Origin: Smallanthus sonchifolius
Lineage: Eukaryota > Streptophyta > Magnoliopsida > Asterales > Asteraceae
Length of the DNA stretch: 64,000 bases
NCBI GenBank assembly: GCA_023525975.1
Contig: JAKNSE010000041.1
Span: 283,027-347,026 of the forward strand
Reading direction: 5' to 3'
How positions within the stretch are numbered: the stretch's first letter is position 1; every line of letters begins with the position of its first letter. Below are positions 12,401-22,247 of the stretch, in pieces. The notes under the pieces were generated by a model. It searched no databases and had not been told where the DNA came from. It was given only the letters and a program-made list of their open reading frames with translations. The position numbers and the translations under genes were made by a program.

Positions 12401-13143
12401 AACTATATAAGTGAAGCTTTTATCACATATCATTTCAAATTACCAATATATATATACATTAGGACTATAAGTTTGTAAACAAAATTGTGTATCGAATCGG
12501 TAAATGTTGATTATAACTATCCCATGTTATCTTACAAATGGTTTGGATTTTATTTAATTTTATCTCCAAAAGCTGATTGCTCTTTTTTTTTTATTTTCAT
12601 AACTTGGAATATCGAAAGAATTAGAAACTAGCTTGGTCGTTCTTAATATTAACGACCAACTTCTAATAAAAACAATCTTTATCATACGAGAATTGAAAGA
12701 TCATCAAGAGCAAGAATACAAACCCTATGAAACCAAGAAGAAGAAACCGTGGAATGAGTTCGTCTCTCCTACAAGATAATAATAAAAAATCAAAATTTAA
12801 TTAAGTTGGTAACTAAATACAAAACTAAACATTCTTCATGCATGCATTCATAATTCATGCTATTTATGATGATCCAGATGTATTTGCATCTGAATACATC
12901 TGGATCAAATGATATAACTAATTAAAGGAAAGAATCGAACTTGTTTCTACTAACGATAAACGTGTTGTAAGGAAGAAGAAAGATAGAAGAGAGGGCATTG
13001 GTGTAGACAACGAACACCAAGGGACTTAGCCCTTTGGACAAGACGGTGCTAGCCAAGATGGTCAGCCCGATGGTGCAAAATTCCATCAAAGCCATCAGCA
13101 TGCATGGCACTACTTCTCCTAGCACCATAGCCTTTGTTTCCAT
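9445..13143 (-). CDS. WAT1-related transporter A (MtN21/EamA family)
   Basis: Predicted 351-residue membrane transporter from seven exons, in transcript order: 13143-12941, 12768-12724, 12273-12157, 10753-10513, 10399-10241, 9813-9662, 9583-9445. Every junction is GT-AG and the frame stays open. The ATG at 13143 gives the METKAMV start; the product ends ...EEQV. It has two EamA domains (about residues 8-138 and 183-322); family members have ten helices in plasma membrane or tonoplast. Recognisable blocks are GLSYSSP in exon 3, IGTLISAIGA-like sequence in exon 4, and VIMFKPLGVPIA with GYYTMMWG in exons 6-7. The tail contains ETTPLL, an acidic dileucine motif. Known relatives include the vacuolar auxin exporter WAT1 and the UMAMIT amino-acid facilitators; the substrate here is unknown. 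Intron 3 (1403 bp) carries a retroposon. Exons 1-4 differ in length from genes B and C. Confidence 0.9.
11081..11191 (+). mobile_element. Short retroposon in intron 3 of gene A
   Basis: A 111-bp insert ends in an A-rich tail (CAAAAAAAATT) and is bounded by a perfect 12-bp direct repeat TTTGATTCATAC (11069-11080 and 11192-11203). This is the mark of target-primed insertion by LINE machinery. The body contains CCCAATGGTATCC and AGCGGTTC but no full pair of pol III boxes, so it is a short or 5'-truncated SINE. Insertion is in the sense opposite to the host gene. Confidence 0.7.
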
Positions 13144-13225
13144 TATATTTCTTCTTCTATTTCTCAGTCTAGCTTTTGATCTCTGTCTAGTTAGATAGTC
13201 AAGATTTTGGTTGCAGACAAGCCCA

Positions 13226-13231
13226 TTTATA
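13226..13231 (-). promoter_or_regulatory. Candidate TATA box of gene A
   Basis: On the minus strand the sequence reads CCCTATAAATGGG, about 83 bases before the ATG at 13143. The spacing leaves room for a short 5' UTR, and no closer candidate is seen. Confidence 0.45.
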
Positions 13232-13259
13232 GGGATTTAAATTGGTGGATATCAGAGTA

Positions 13260-15353
13260 ACCCTTGAGGAATTGGTGAAGGTACTCTAGGGTTTTGCAGC
13301 GACTCGAATGGCCCAATCATATCCAGGGAAGGCAGTCTAGCTATTTGGATTATTTATTTAATCAACCTCCTGTTTTACTACTACAGGTCCCACAATTATT
13401 AAAAGCAATATCTGATTATACATGTATTTTAATGAGTATTTAAATACATTCAGGTATATTTATTTTTATCTTATTTGGTATATATTAAGAATAAATAAGA
13501 TTAATGTAAGTTATGGTAAATCATGCAAACGAGATAATGATAAAATATGAAAATCAATTTTGATTTAAGGCATCAGTAGTTTACGTGTAAAATGGTAATT
13601 TAATTTTAACTATAAATACTGTTTATTTTCTATGAATATTACAAAATTTTAAATTGAAGTATGATTTAGAAAAAAAGAATACTTAAATTACTCTTTCAGA
13701 TAATCAAACACAATTCTGAAAATAAATAAAATTAAAAAATATCCTTGAAGATATGTGTTGCAATTTTAATTTTCATGATTTATCACAAAATGCTACATTT
13801 ATTCTGAACATTTTTTAAACTCGGTTTTTCTTGTTATGACCTTCGTATCTAAATTGCTATTAGCCTTTCAAAAAAAAATCTAAATTGCTATTAAAAACAG
13901 CCAAATAAAGTTTAATCTTGTGGTCGATTTTTTTATTTTTTATTTATTTATTTATTTGTAATGATTCAATGTCAAATAATTGAAAATCCAATAACAAGAA
14001 AATGCTATATTATCTGCACTGTTAAAAACATTTTGAGTTGACATATCTTTCTCTTCTTTTCTTTTTATCTTAATAAAATAAAATCAATATAGCATCATCT
14101 ATTTTAACATCAAGTAGGTAATATAATCTTATTGATTGATTCTACATAATTGAAATTGGTTTTATTAATGATGTCACCATTTGAAATAATTTTAAAAATA
14201 TACCCTAATATTATAAACTATTTAACAAAAAGTTAATAGGGATATATTAGTAATGTAACATTAAACAATGAAGGTTTAATTAATTTTAAGTACTAATGTT
14301 TATTTTTTATAATCTTATTTAAAAATAATAATTAACAACTTGTTAAGTTTTTATACTTTATTTAAAAAAACATATATATCTTAAGCTAGAGCTCGTTTAA
14401 GCTCGGCTCGATTCATACCTATAACGAGCCAATCTCGAGTAGCTCGCGAGCCGGTTTGACTCGTTTACACCACTAGTCGAACTTTCTTACTTCATTATTG
14501 AAAACGAAAGAGAAAACTGACTTAACTTTTTTATTAAAAGGGTATAAGTGGCTGGCGCCTTATGAAGTAGGATACTTATTTTGTGTAGTAGTAGGAGGCT
14601 TATTTTATATGGATTTAACAAATTTTTTAACGTTGGATGAAGACTAAATTAATAATTTAAAAAAAAATCATTTCCTTAATATAAACACACCAAATCAACT
14701 ATCTTAACTCTACCATTACTTTCTTAGTTTATTTGTGATTGATAACAAACAAACTACGGCCAATAATGGATTTAAAAATGTAAAAAGGTTAATGCAATTG
14801 CAGTGATTTAAAAAAAAATTCTAAACTTATTGAAAAATTATGTTATATTTGTGGCCGAACAAATAAATTCAAAATTTCAAAGAAATAATAAGAAACTTGT
14901 TTTTTTTTTCAATAAGATGCAATGCCTATCATCTGATCAATTCGCGGACCTTGTGTACTGGATTGAAATGTATGATATTTTTCTAGGTATTTAAATTTGT
15001 AAACAAGTATATGAATATGGTTATAAAAGTTATATTATTAGAAAAAGAATCTAATATTTACATAAATAATTTAAGATCTTATAAATACAAGTGATTACTT
15101 TCCCCTGATTTAACTTATTTTGTTTTATATATTACTCGTTATCAATACGACATGACCGTAACGGAATTCTTTTAATTGAGATAAAATCATAAAATAAAAA
15201 CAAAGTTCTAATATTTTTCTAATAAAGTCACTCGTAAATTTTTTAACTATAAAAACCACTAAAGTTTCACTTATTGTTTCATTGTTGTGAAATCTTTGTT
15301 TTATATATAAATGTCATGATTTAAATGGAACATATATGAAACTTGATTACTAT
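13260..15353. other. AT-rich intergenic DNA
   Basis: There is no gene-like frame or exon. It contains homopolymer and TTTA-type runs (13925-13960) and one recognisable transposon end at 14390-14475, listed separately. The base composition is strongly AT-biased throughout. Confidence 0.5.
14390..14475 (-). mobile_element. Terminal fragment of a hAT-like element
   Basis: On the minus strand it starts TAGTGGTGTAAACGAG and continues with a run rich in GAGCTCG and GGCTCG. The end resembles the TAGAGGTG terminus of the MITEs at 8044 and 26967. No opposite end or target duplication is found, so it is a truncated relic. Confidence 0.4.
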
Positions 15354-15598
15354 CACTAGTACACAAATGTTTATTTGGAGAGATTGGATTTTTTCTTTTG
15401 AAGCGATTTTAATAAAAACCGCCTCAAAAAATAGATTTCAAAGAATAAATAGCATTAAAAGATAATAACCGCTTTAAAAAAATGATTTTTAGAAGCGTTT
15501 TAAAGAGCCGCCTAAAAAAAATTATGATTTGGAGTGATTTTCACCCAAACGCTTTATAAAATCATATCTTACAAAAATCCCCTAGTTAATCTCTAAGC

Positions 15599-15853
15599 AT
15601 TCACAGCCCGTTCCTTATAATTATGTGAGTGAATTTTATATATTTTATGGAGTGGTTTAAAGTGGTTGTGAGTGAAGGAGAGAGAAAAGATATAAGGTTT
15701 TTGTAAATATAAAGATAAAAGTAGTGGTTTTTAGTATAATTATAAGGATAAAGATAAGGAGAGAGAAAAGTAAAGATAAAAAGTAAAAAAAATAGTGTTT
15801 TTTAGTGTAATTATAAGGATAAGGATATGAAATATAAAGAACGGGCCGGGAAT
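15599..15853 (+). mobile_element. Nested small inverted-repeat element
   Basis: The left end CATTCACAGCCCGTTC (15599) and the right end GAACGGGCCGGGAATG (to about 15853) are inverted repeats with two mismatches in 16. The interior is AT-rich with repeated TATAATTATAAGGATAA-like segments. I see no clean target duplication, so this is a tentative MITE inside the CACTA-like element. Confidence 0.45.
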
Positions 15854-15899
15854 GTTGTAAATCCTTTCAAAAAAAAAGTTAATCTCTTAAAAAACTCCA

Positions 15900-16440
15900 T
15901 CACTTCTCTCTCTCTACAAACATCCGGTGACTCCAAGCATTCCAAAATCCGGCGACTCCTATTCCTTTCCTCCATCTCACTGGACCGGCTTTCTCCATCT
16001 CACTTCTCCCAGATCTATTCATCATTCCAAACATCCGGCGACTCATATTCCGTTTCCTCCATCCAGCGACTGCTTTTCATCTTAGGGTTTCTCACTTCTC
16101 CGAGATCTGTTCATCATTTACTTAGGGTTTTCTCACTTCTCTCAGAATCGCCGCCTGTAGATCTTGTTAATGCTCTGGCCGTTCATCCCTTCGAAGGTCC
16201 TCGGAAAGTGTGTCGTTGATGGAGTTGTTATACATACTACATAGAGATAAACTTCAATCCGGGGAGTCGGCAGAGAACCGGCGGAAAAGGTCCGGCGACA
16301 TTCGTGTTTGACAAATCAACCGCTTCAACAAAACCACGCTTCAACAAAACCACTCCCCTGTTCCGAACTGAAAAACCCATCGAGGTCGTCAAACCCTAGC
16401 TTCAATTGCTGCAGACGACGGTGATGGTGGTGGTTTAAGC
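15900..16440 (+). other. GC-rich host-like cargo inside the CACTA-like element
   Basis: The sequence changes abruptly from AT-rich to C/T-rich and then GC-richer, with repeated CATCCGGYGACTC units (about 15919, 15948, 16029) and two CTTAGGGTTTCTCACTTCTC-type segments. It looks like the 5' end of a plant gene (pyrimidine-rich leader, then coding-like composition), as expected for captured host DNA. No protein family is recognisable. Confidence 0.4.
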
Positions 16441-16634
16441 CGGAATCTAACTGGTTTTTTTGATTTTTTTTAATTGCCTTAACCTTTTTAGAGCTGTTTA
16501 GAACATTTTTTATAGCGGTTTCAAAAACCGCTTCAAAAGATAGATTATGTTTTAGGGCAGTGTCTTTTAGGGCGGTCTAAAACCGATTTAATAAACCAAA
16601 ATCACCGCTCTAAAAAATGACTTGTGTACTAGTG

Positions 16635-17183
16635 TGTTTAATGATTATTTTTTCAAGTCGACTTAAATTGAACATTTATAAAACTCGGTTATTATTTAGT
16701 TATTTTTTTCCTTCACAATTAGCTCATAATTCAGGTTAAATATAAAAAAAACACTAAAAGGTAATCTAAGTTCCATATATGTTTCATCGATATCTAGGTC
16801 AGTTAATTTTAAAGAAACTTAACGTTTATAAAAGAAATGTCACAATAATTAAACAATATCAAATATGAGTGATTTATTGTTGAAAAAAAGTATTAAGTGA
16901 CTTTAGTGAACTAAATAAAAAAAACTTAATTATTATTGTATAAATATTTTTCTTTTAATTTTATATTAATAAGTTGAATGAAGGATGAACCACATATAAT
17001 ATTAATTATAATAAGAAAAAAACTGTTTAAGGTATGATTAAACTCATTTAACCAACTTAGAAATAGAATGCAATGAAAAATAATTAAGAAACATGGAGAA
17101 AGAATCTGGGTGTTGAGTGGCTAATATTAAAAATGGCCCCACCATATTCAAAATCTACCCTTTGTGTTGTAGCGTCTCAATCA
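16635..17183. other. AT-rich intergenic DNA, nothing recognised
   Basis: I see neither coding potential nor structured repeats in this stretch. Confidence 0.5.
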
Positions 17184-17525
17184 TCTCTACTAATAAATAA
17201 AAGTTTAAAATACACATTTGTCACTTTCTCGTGCTTCCTTATATTTGTTTTCTCGCCTCTCTCTTCTAATAATTTTATTAAATAATAATGATATTATAAA
17301 TATATTATTATAAAAGAATATTAATTATATTAAATAAGAATATATAATAGGAAATCAAAATATAACTAATTAAAGAAAAATATTAATTTGTTATATACAC
17401 ACATTTCTACTTGATATATCTCGAGACGATTATAATAGTCTGACAAGTTATGACGTATTTATAAATTTATAAATTTTATCTTTTATAATATACAATCTTG
17501 TGTAATACACGTGATTCTAACCTAG
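17184..17525 (+). mobile_element. Short non-autonomous Helitron
   Basis: It begins TCTCTACTAATAAATAAAAG immediately after an A and ends CTAG immediately before a T, the A^T insertion typical of Helitrons. The stem GTGTAATACAC lies about a dozen bases before the CTAG end, as expected of the 3' hairpin. The 5' region shares TTCTCGCCTCTCTCTTCTA-like sequence with the element at 50972. It encodes nothing. Confidence 0.65.
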
Positions 17526-18436
17526 TAAATAATACAGATAAGACTCTTCGTAACGCTAAGTGTCATCCTTTTCACAAACAGTCCTAATCAGCATGACACA
17601 TAAGCTTTTCACCCATCATTCCCACAAACTCATTTTACCCCAACACTATCATACTCATCCTTTTGACAAACAACCTCATTATTTCCACATCATCTTTTTT
17701 TTTATTTATTTATATTATTATTAGTTATGAAATAATTTAAATTAATAAATATAAATAAATAATTCAATAACTAAATAATTAAAAAAAATTAGATTTTTAA
17801 TTATGTTTTAAATTAATGTTAAATTAGGATTTAATTATGTTGTAAACTAAGTTTTAAAACATAATTTAAATTAGGAAAAAAATATTCTTTTATTTACATT
17901 TAAGTAACCGTTGGAAAGGAAAAATAAAATAAAATTAAATTATTTAATTAAATTAAAACTAACGTTACAAAAAAAAAGAAAAAAAAAACTAAAACTAGTG
18001 GTGGGGCCCATAGCTTTCAACAAAACAAAGCCCTTGGCTACGGGCGGAAGATGACGGGCGATAAGCCTTTAACGACGGCAGTTTGGACGGGCTCTCCACG
18101 TCGGCTGCGGGTGGCCTACACATGCGCGCGTTGAAGGCAGTCTAACCCATCGATTTAAAGTATAAACTTTATACACATTTTTATTTATATTTAAATATGT
18201 ACTCATACTATTTTGTTTCTTTTATTATTCCATAAACAAAAATACCACGTTGAATGTTTAGAAACATGACAAAATGATGACACGTCTTCTTTTTTTTTTC
18301 TTTATTCCAGAGAAAATGACATGCACATGAAAACGTCATTAACCCAATAAATTTTGGTGATGAAAAAATTATAAATTGGTGACAAAGTTTGTCTTATAAA
18401 TGATTACTAAATTTATTATAAATAAATTGAAAATTA
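17526..18436. other. Gene-free stretch with a GC-rich patch
   Basis: Mostly AT-rich. At about 18000-18150 there is a sharply GC-rich patch (ACGGGCGGAAGATGACGGGC, GCGCGCG). Its edges show no inverted repeats I could match, so its origin is unknown. Confidence 0.4.
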
Positions 18437-18953
18437 GATTTTAATAATCCCACATTTTACTAATTGATCAGTAATAATCCTAACTGAGAATATTCTTACC
18501 ACCAATCCCTACTTTCAAACTATTTTTTTACATTGGACCCCCCGTTAAAAAAACTTAACGCCGTTAGATTTAATATGACGTAGACATCTGCAAACAGCCG
18601 GAAAGTCGAGCCAAGCTAGCAGTGGCCTCGTGGTGGGTTTTGACATTGGCTCTGATGGTGTTTAACGGGTCTTCTTTTTCCGGCAAGTCCAAACGGAGAC
18701 AACGGTGATGTTTAACGGTGACAGACTAGGGTTTGCAGACCACCCCTCTGGCGAAGGCGGTGGCTAGGGTTCCGGCTTGGCTCGACTTTCCGTCGGTTTG
18801 CAGATGTATACCTCATATAAAATCTAACGGCGTTAAGTTTTTTAACGGGGGGTCCAATATAAAAAAATAGTTTGAAAGTAGGGACTGGTGGTAAGAATAT
18901 TCTCGGTTAGGATTATTATTGACCAATTGATAAAATGTGAGATTATTAAAATC
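18437..18953. mobile_element. Long fold-back element (about 180-bp inverted arms)
   Basis: The outer ends are GATTTTAATAATCCCACATT at 18437 and its near complement ending at 18953. The inverted match continues inward: GACCCCCCGTTAAAAAA against TTTTTTAACGGGGGGTC, and GGAAAGTCGAGCCAAGC against GCTTGGCTCGACTTTCC. This gives arms of about 180 bp around a GC-richer centre (18617-18776). No matching target duplication is visible. Long arms suggest a Mutator-like or fold-back MITE. Confidence 0.75.
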
Positions 18954-21900
18954 CAATAATCCTAAATAAATAAGATATTAATATTTTTTGCATAAGCTTA
19001 TTATTTTCTTTGTCATTTGTCCCATATTAGGTATTTAAGTGTCTGTTAGTAAGATTAAAATATAAGAAAAATAATCAAATTAATGGTAAGGATATCATAA
19101 TGTGTATAATTAAAAAACTCAGGGTTTTATTAAAGACAAAACTAAAGGTAAAGAACATGTATAATAATTGTATTTCAAATACTTGTCATCAATATGTTTA
19201 GAAGAAGAAATTCATTAATTGAATTTGTTAGCCATCAAAATTAAAATGCTAGAGGTTTAGAAGTAAATTTAGTTATACTTATGATTCATAAGAGGGCTAA
19301 GTTGCAAAAAGAAAAAGTAAAAATTTTCATGTCCATATATAAAAGTTCATTTAAAAATTTCATTCTCGTTTGTTGCCGTCTAAAAGCGAATCATGTTGGA
19401 TTTGGTAAGTTTTTGAGGCCGTCAAAATCATTGTGTTTCTTAACATTCCTTAAGGCTATATGTAGTGATTTAGTTATATCATATCTAATTGGTCAGGTGA
19501 TGATGATGATGAACCACCAAATTATGAATATGGAGTCACAATAGAATTTGAACGTTACTTGAAAATGTTTAAAAGTTTACATGATAATGAAGCTTTTTAT
19601 GCGCTTCAAACAGATTCAGTTCTTATTTATGTTTTATAGTAGTTTAATGAGCCTTTTTTATCATGTAATGTTTATATTTTGAACTCCAACTTTATTGTTT
19701 AGCTTTTTAAATTTATATAGTTTTTAATTTATAATTTATGATATCTTCTTTAATAATTGCAAGTATAATAATATTGGCTTGTTTATAAAAAATAGGTCCT
19801 GATAAAATAAATACTTTTATTGAAAAGAAAACACAGAAACTCCCTTTTGTTAATTTTTTCTTGAATTCTTGATGATCAAGAATTCTTACTCGTGTATTGT
19901 CAATCGAAAACAGAAACCATACAACGGTTAAACGACAAAGAATGCGATCAGAGGTAGCTGATGAAGCCAACATTTAGATGTTATGACGCAGAAAGATGCA
20001 AAAAGATTTCTACAAACGGTATATTCATTCTCATCTTAGTTTTTACCATTAGTTTCAGATTTCAGTTATATCTTATCGGAGGGTTAATTAGTTAGTAGTT
20101 ATCATAATCTTAGAACAATATGATTATCACCCAGATGACAAAGATGTGTTTTTGCACACCAGGTGCTCGACTATTTGCCTATTAGACTGATGACCTCATA
20201 TATCTTATGCTAATCAGTGGACGGTGGCTTGCTTGTACCCTACAATAATTAATGTATTTTCCTGGTGGAAGTGATGCATAGTAGTGATAAATGAATAATT
20301 TTTTATATTGATACTTTGACTTTAATTAAACAATTGAATCCCAAACATTCATAGCCCATTAAGCTTCTCAAAATGAGCTTACTTTTGGTCGTGCTTCCCA
20401 TACCTCTTCAGGTCTAACTTACCAGGAATAGAGAAAGTGATCATCATGTTACTTTTAAGGGCTTCATTAGTAAAAAAAACATTTGCCATTTAAGTTAAAT
20501 AAACCTTGTTTACATAACTAATAACTGAATTAAGTTATGCTGACAAACAAGTCACAAGAAAATATAGAAGTTATATATCAGGTGTTTGATGTATACGGAG
20601 AACACTAAAGAATATTATCTCACAACATGTCAAACATGAGACTCCATGTAATGTTATTTACGATCGCTATAGTGTCGTCAAGTAAAAAAGAATATGATAA
20701 TGTAATCTAAATTACAACTTCTTTTAGCTCCAAAGGGTATTAAATACAACCGTCTCTTCCTTGTTAGGAAGCGTCGGACATCCTCCTAATTTCAGCATGC
20801 AGAATATTATACTAAGATGAGGAATTTTCAAAATGTAATGTGTATTTTTTTTAAAAGTCAAAAAGTTGACTACTTTGTGCGCGTGCTCATTTGTATTTCG
20901 TCATTGCCCACCCCATTGACGTTAGAAGTTAGTACTTGAACAAGTCATCCTCCAGCTAGCTCCTTGCTGGCTATCTTATCTAATAATCTTTTGCAGGGAA
21001 CGGCTAAACTTGTGATTTTAGCATATTTGTGTTGTAACAAAAGCATCACACATATGCATACATGTATATCAAGACTTCTCGTGCTAGCATGCATATATGT
21101 TTAAAAAATGTTTGTATAGTTACAGTATAAACTTCTCAGTTGTCACATTAGACATTAGCTATCATGCACTTATGTAAATTAACAGCTCTTATCTTTCTAT
21201 CAATGTCATATGATGATGTATGTGTTTGCACACTTTCTAAATTTCAATAAAAATACAATAGGTGGGATGTGCTATTATGCACATCATGGCTAATTTAGAG
21301 GTTTTGCACACTCAATATTGTCGGTTTGACTTAAAATATGGTAGGATAAACTGTGAGAATTCTGAAACTGCTTATTTGAAATTTGTTATGATAATAATGA
21401 ATTCCATTGCAAGAATCATTAATGGAATCCAAGTAACAGGATTTAGAATCCTTATATTTTGGTTCAGATGTAGATCATGTAGTGAAATAAAGAAATACAA
21501 TATTATTATTAAGTGTGTTTTTTATAGTTTTAGAATTCAAGAGGCAATTGACTCTTCCTACCCAGAGGCATCTAAATGTCTTCAATCCTTTTGACATGCT
21601 AGTGTCTTTTGACCATTACACAAGACACAAAAAAGTCAAAATTGTGTGTGCTTTTGGCTGAAAGTCAGATTCATTGACCTTTTGTGTATGCAGTATGCAC
21701 ATATGTATATTTCTAATTCTTGCCCCTGTTGACATGAGAACTTGCAGTAGCCACCTTCCAGCTACAGCCAGCAGCCAGCTCATGGATGAATAACTTATCC
21801 AACATCAGTACTTGCGTAGTGTAATGCAACTGACTGGTTCAACATAAGGGAAGAAGGACAAAACCTATCACACGTGTAGGCTTCTTACCGAAAAACTATG

Positions 21901-22247
21901 TTCACTTGTTCTATTTTGGTTATAGCCTGATGCTCTTTTTCCTTTTATCATTGGTTAATCATGTTGCTGTTGGTGATTATCATAGAGGTTCTATAGTAGT
22001 TGAGATGTAAAACAAGATCGTTGTACAAGTAATATGGCAGTTAGGTCTGAGTGAGTTATTATGTTTATAAGTCGTATCAACTGATGAAAGAAGGTAGATG
22101 AATAATGATAATACTATTAAGCATCATAGAGTAATGAGGTTTTTGAACCAGACAACTCCAGATTCATACATCTATATAAGTGCATCAGATAAAACATGTC
22201 ACGTAGCATTATACAAAGTTTAAAAGATTCATTTAATCTGCTTTATT
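18954..22247. other. AT-rich intergenic DNA between genes A and B
   Basis: About 3.3 kb with no exon-like or conserved protein segment; the few frames of 80-110 codons have no recognisable features. Two short stretches at about 20920 and 21720 look weakly alike (CCATTGAC or TGTTGAC followed by CCAGCTAGCTCC or CCAGCTACAGCC), possibly an old duplication. Confidence 0.4.

Larger units (their letters stand above)
15354..16634 (+). mobile_element. Non-autonomous CACTA-like element
   Basis: The ends are perfect 13-bp inverted repeats: CACTAGTACACAA at 15354 and TTGTGTACTAGTG at 16622-16634. Subterminal zones on both sides carry repeated ACCGCTTYAAAA-like motifs in both orientations, as is usual for CACTA elements. 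The 3-bp flanks (TAT and TGT) do not match exactly. The inside holds a nested TIR element (15599-15853), then about 500 bp of GC-richer sequence. A 130-codon frame at 15827-16219 lies there and is not a recognised protein. No transposase is present. Confidence 0.75.

Noticed and set aside
15827..16219. 130-codon frame as a real gene
   Set aside because: It starts inside the nested inverted-repeat element and runs through C/T-rich leader-like sequence. There is no protein family feature, and it lies wholly within the CACTA-like element.
19281..21594. Frames of 86-110 codons between genes A and B
   Set aside because: No conserved motif, AT-rich codon content, no splice-consistent partners; chance frames are expected at this size.
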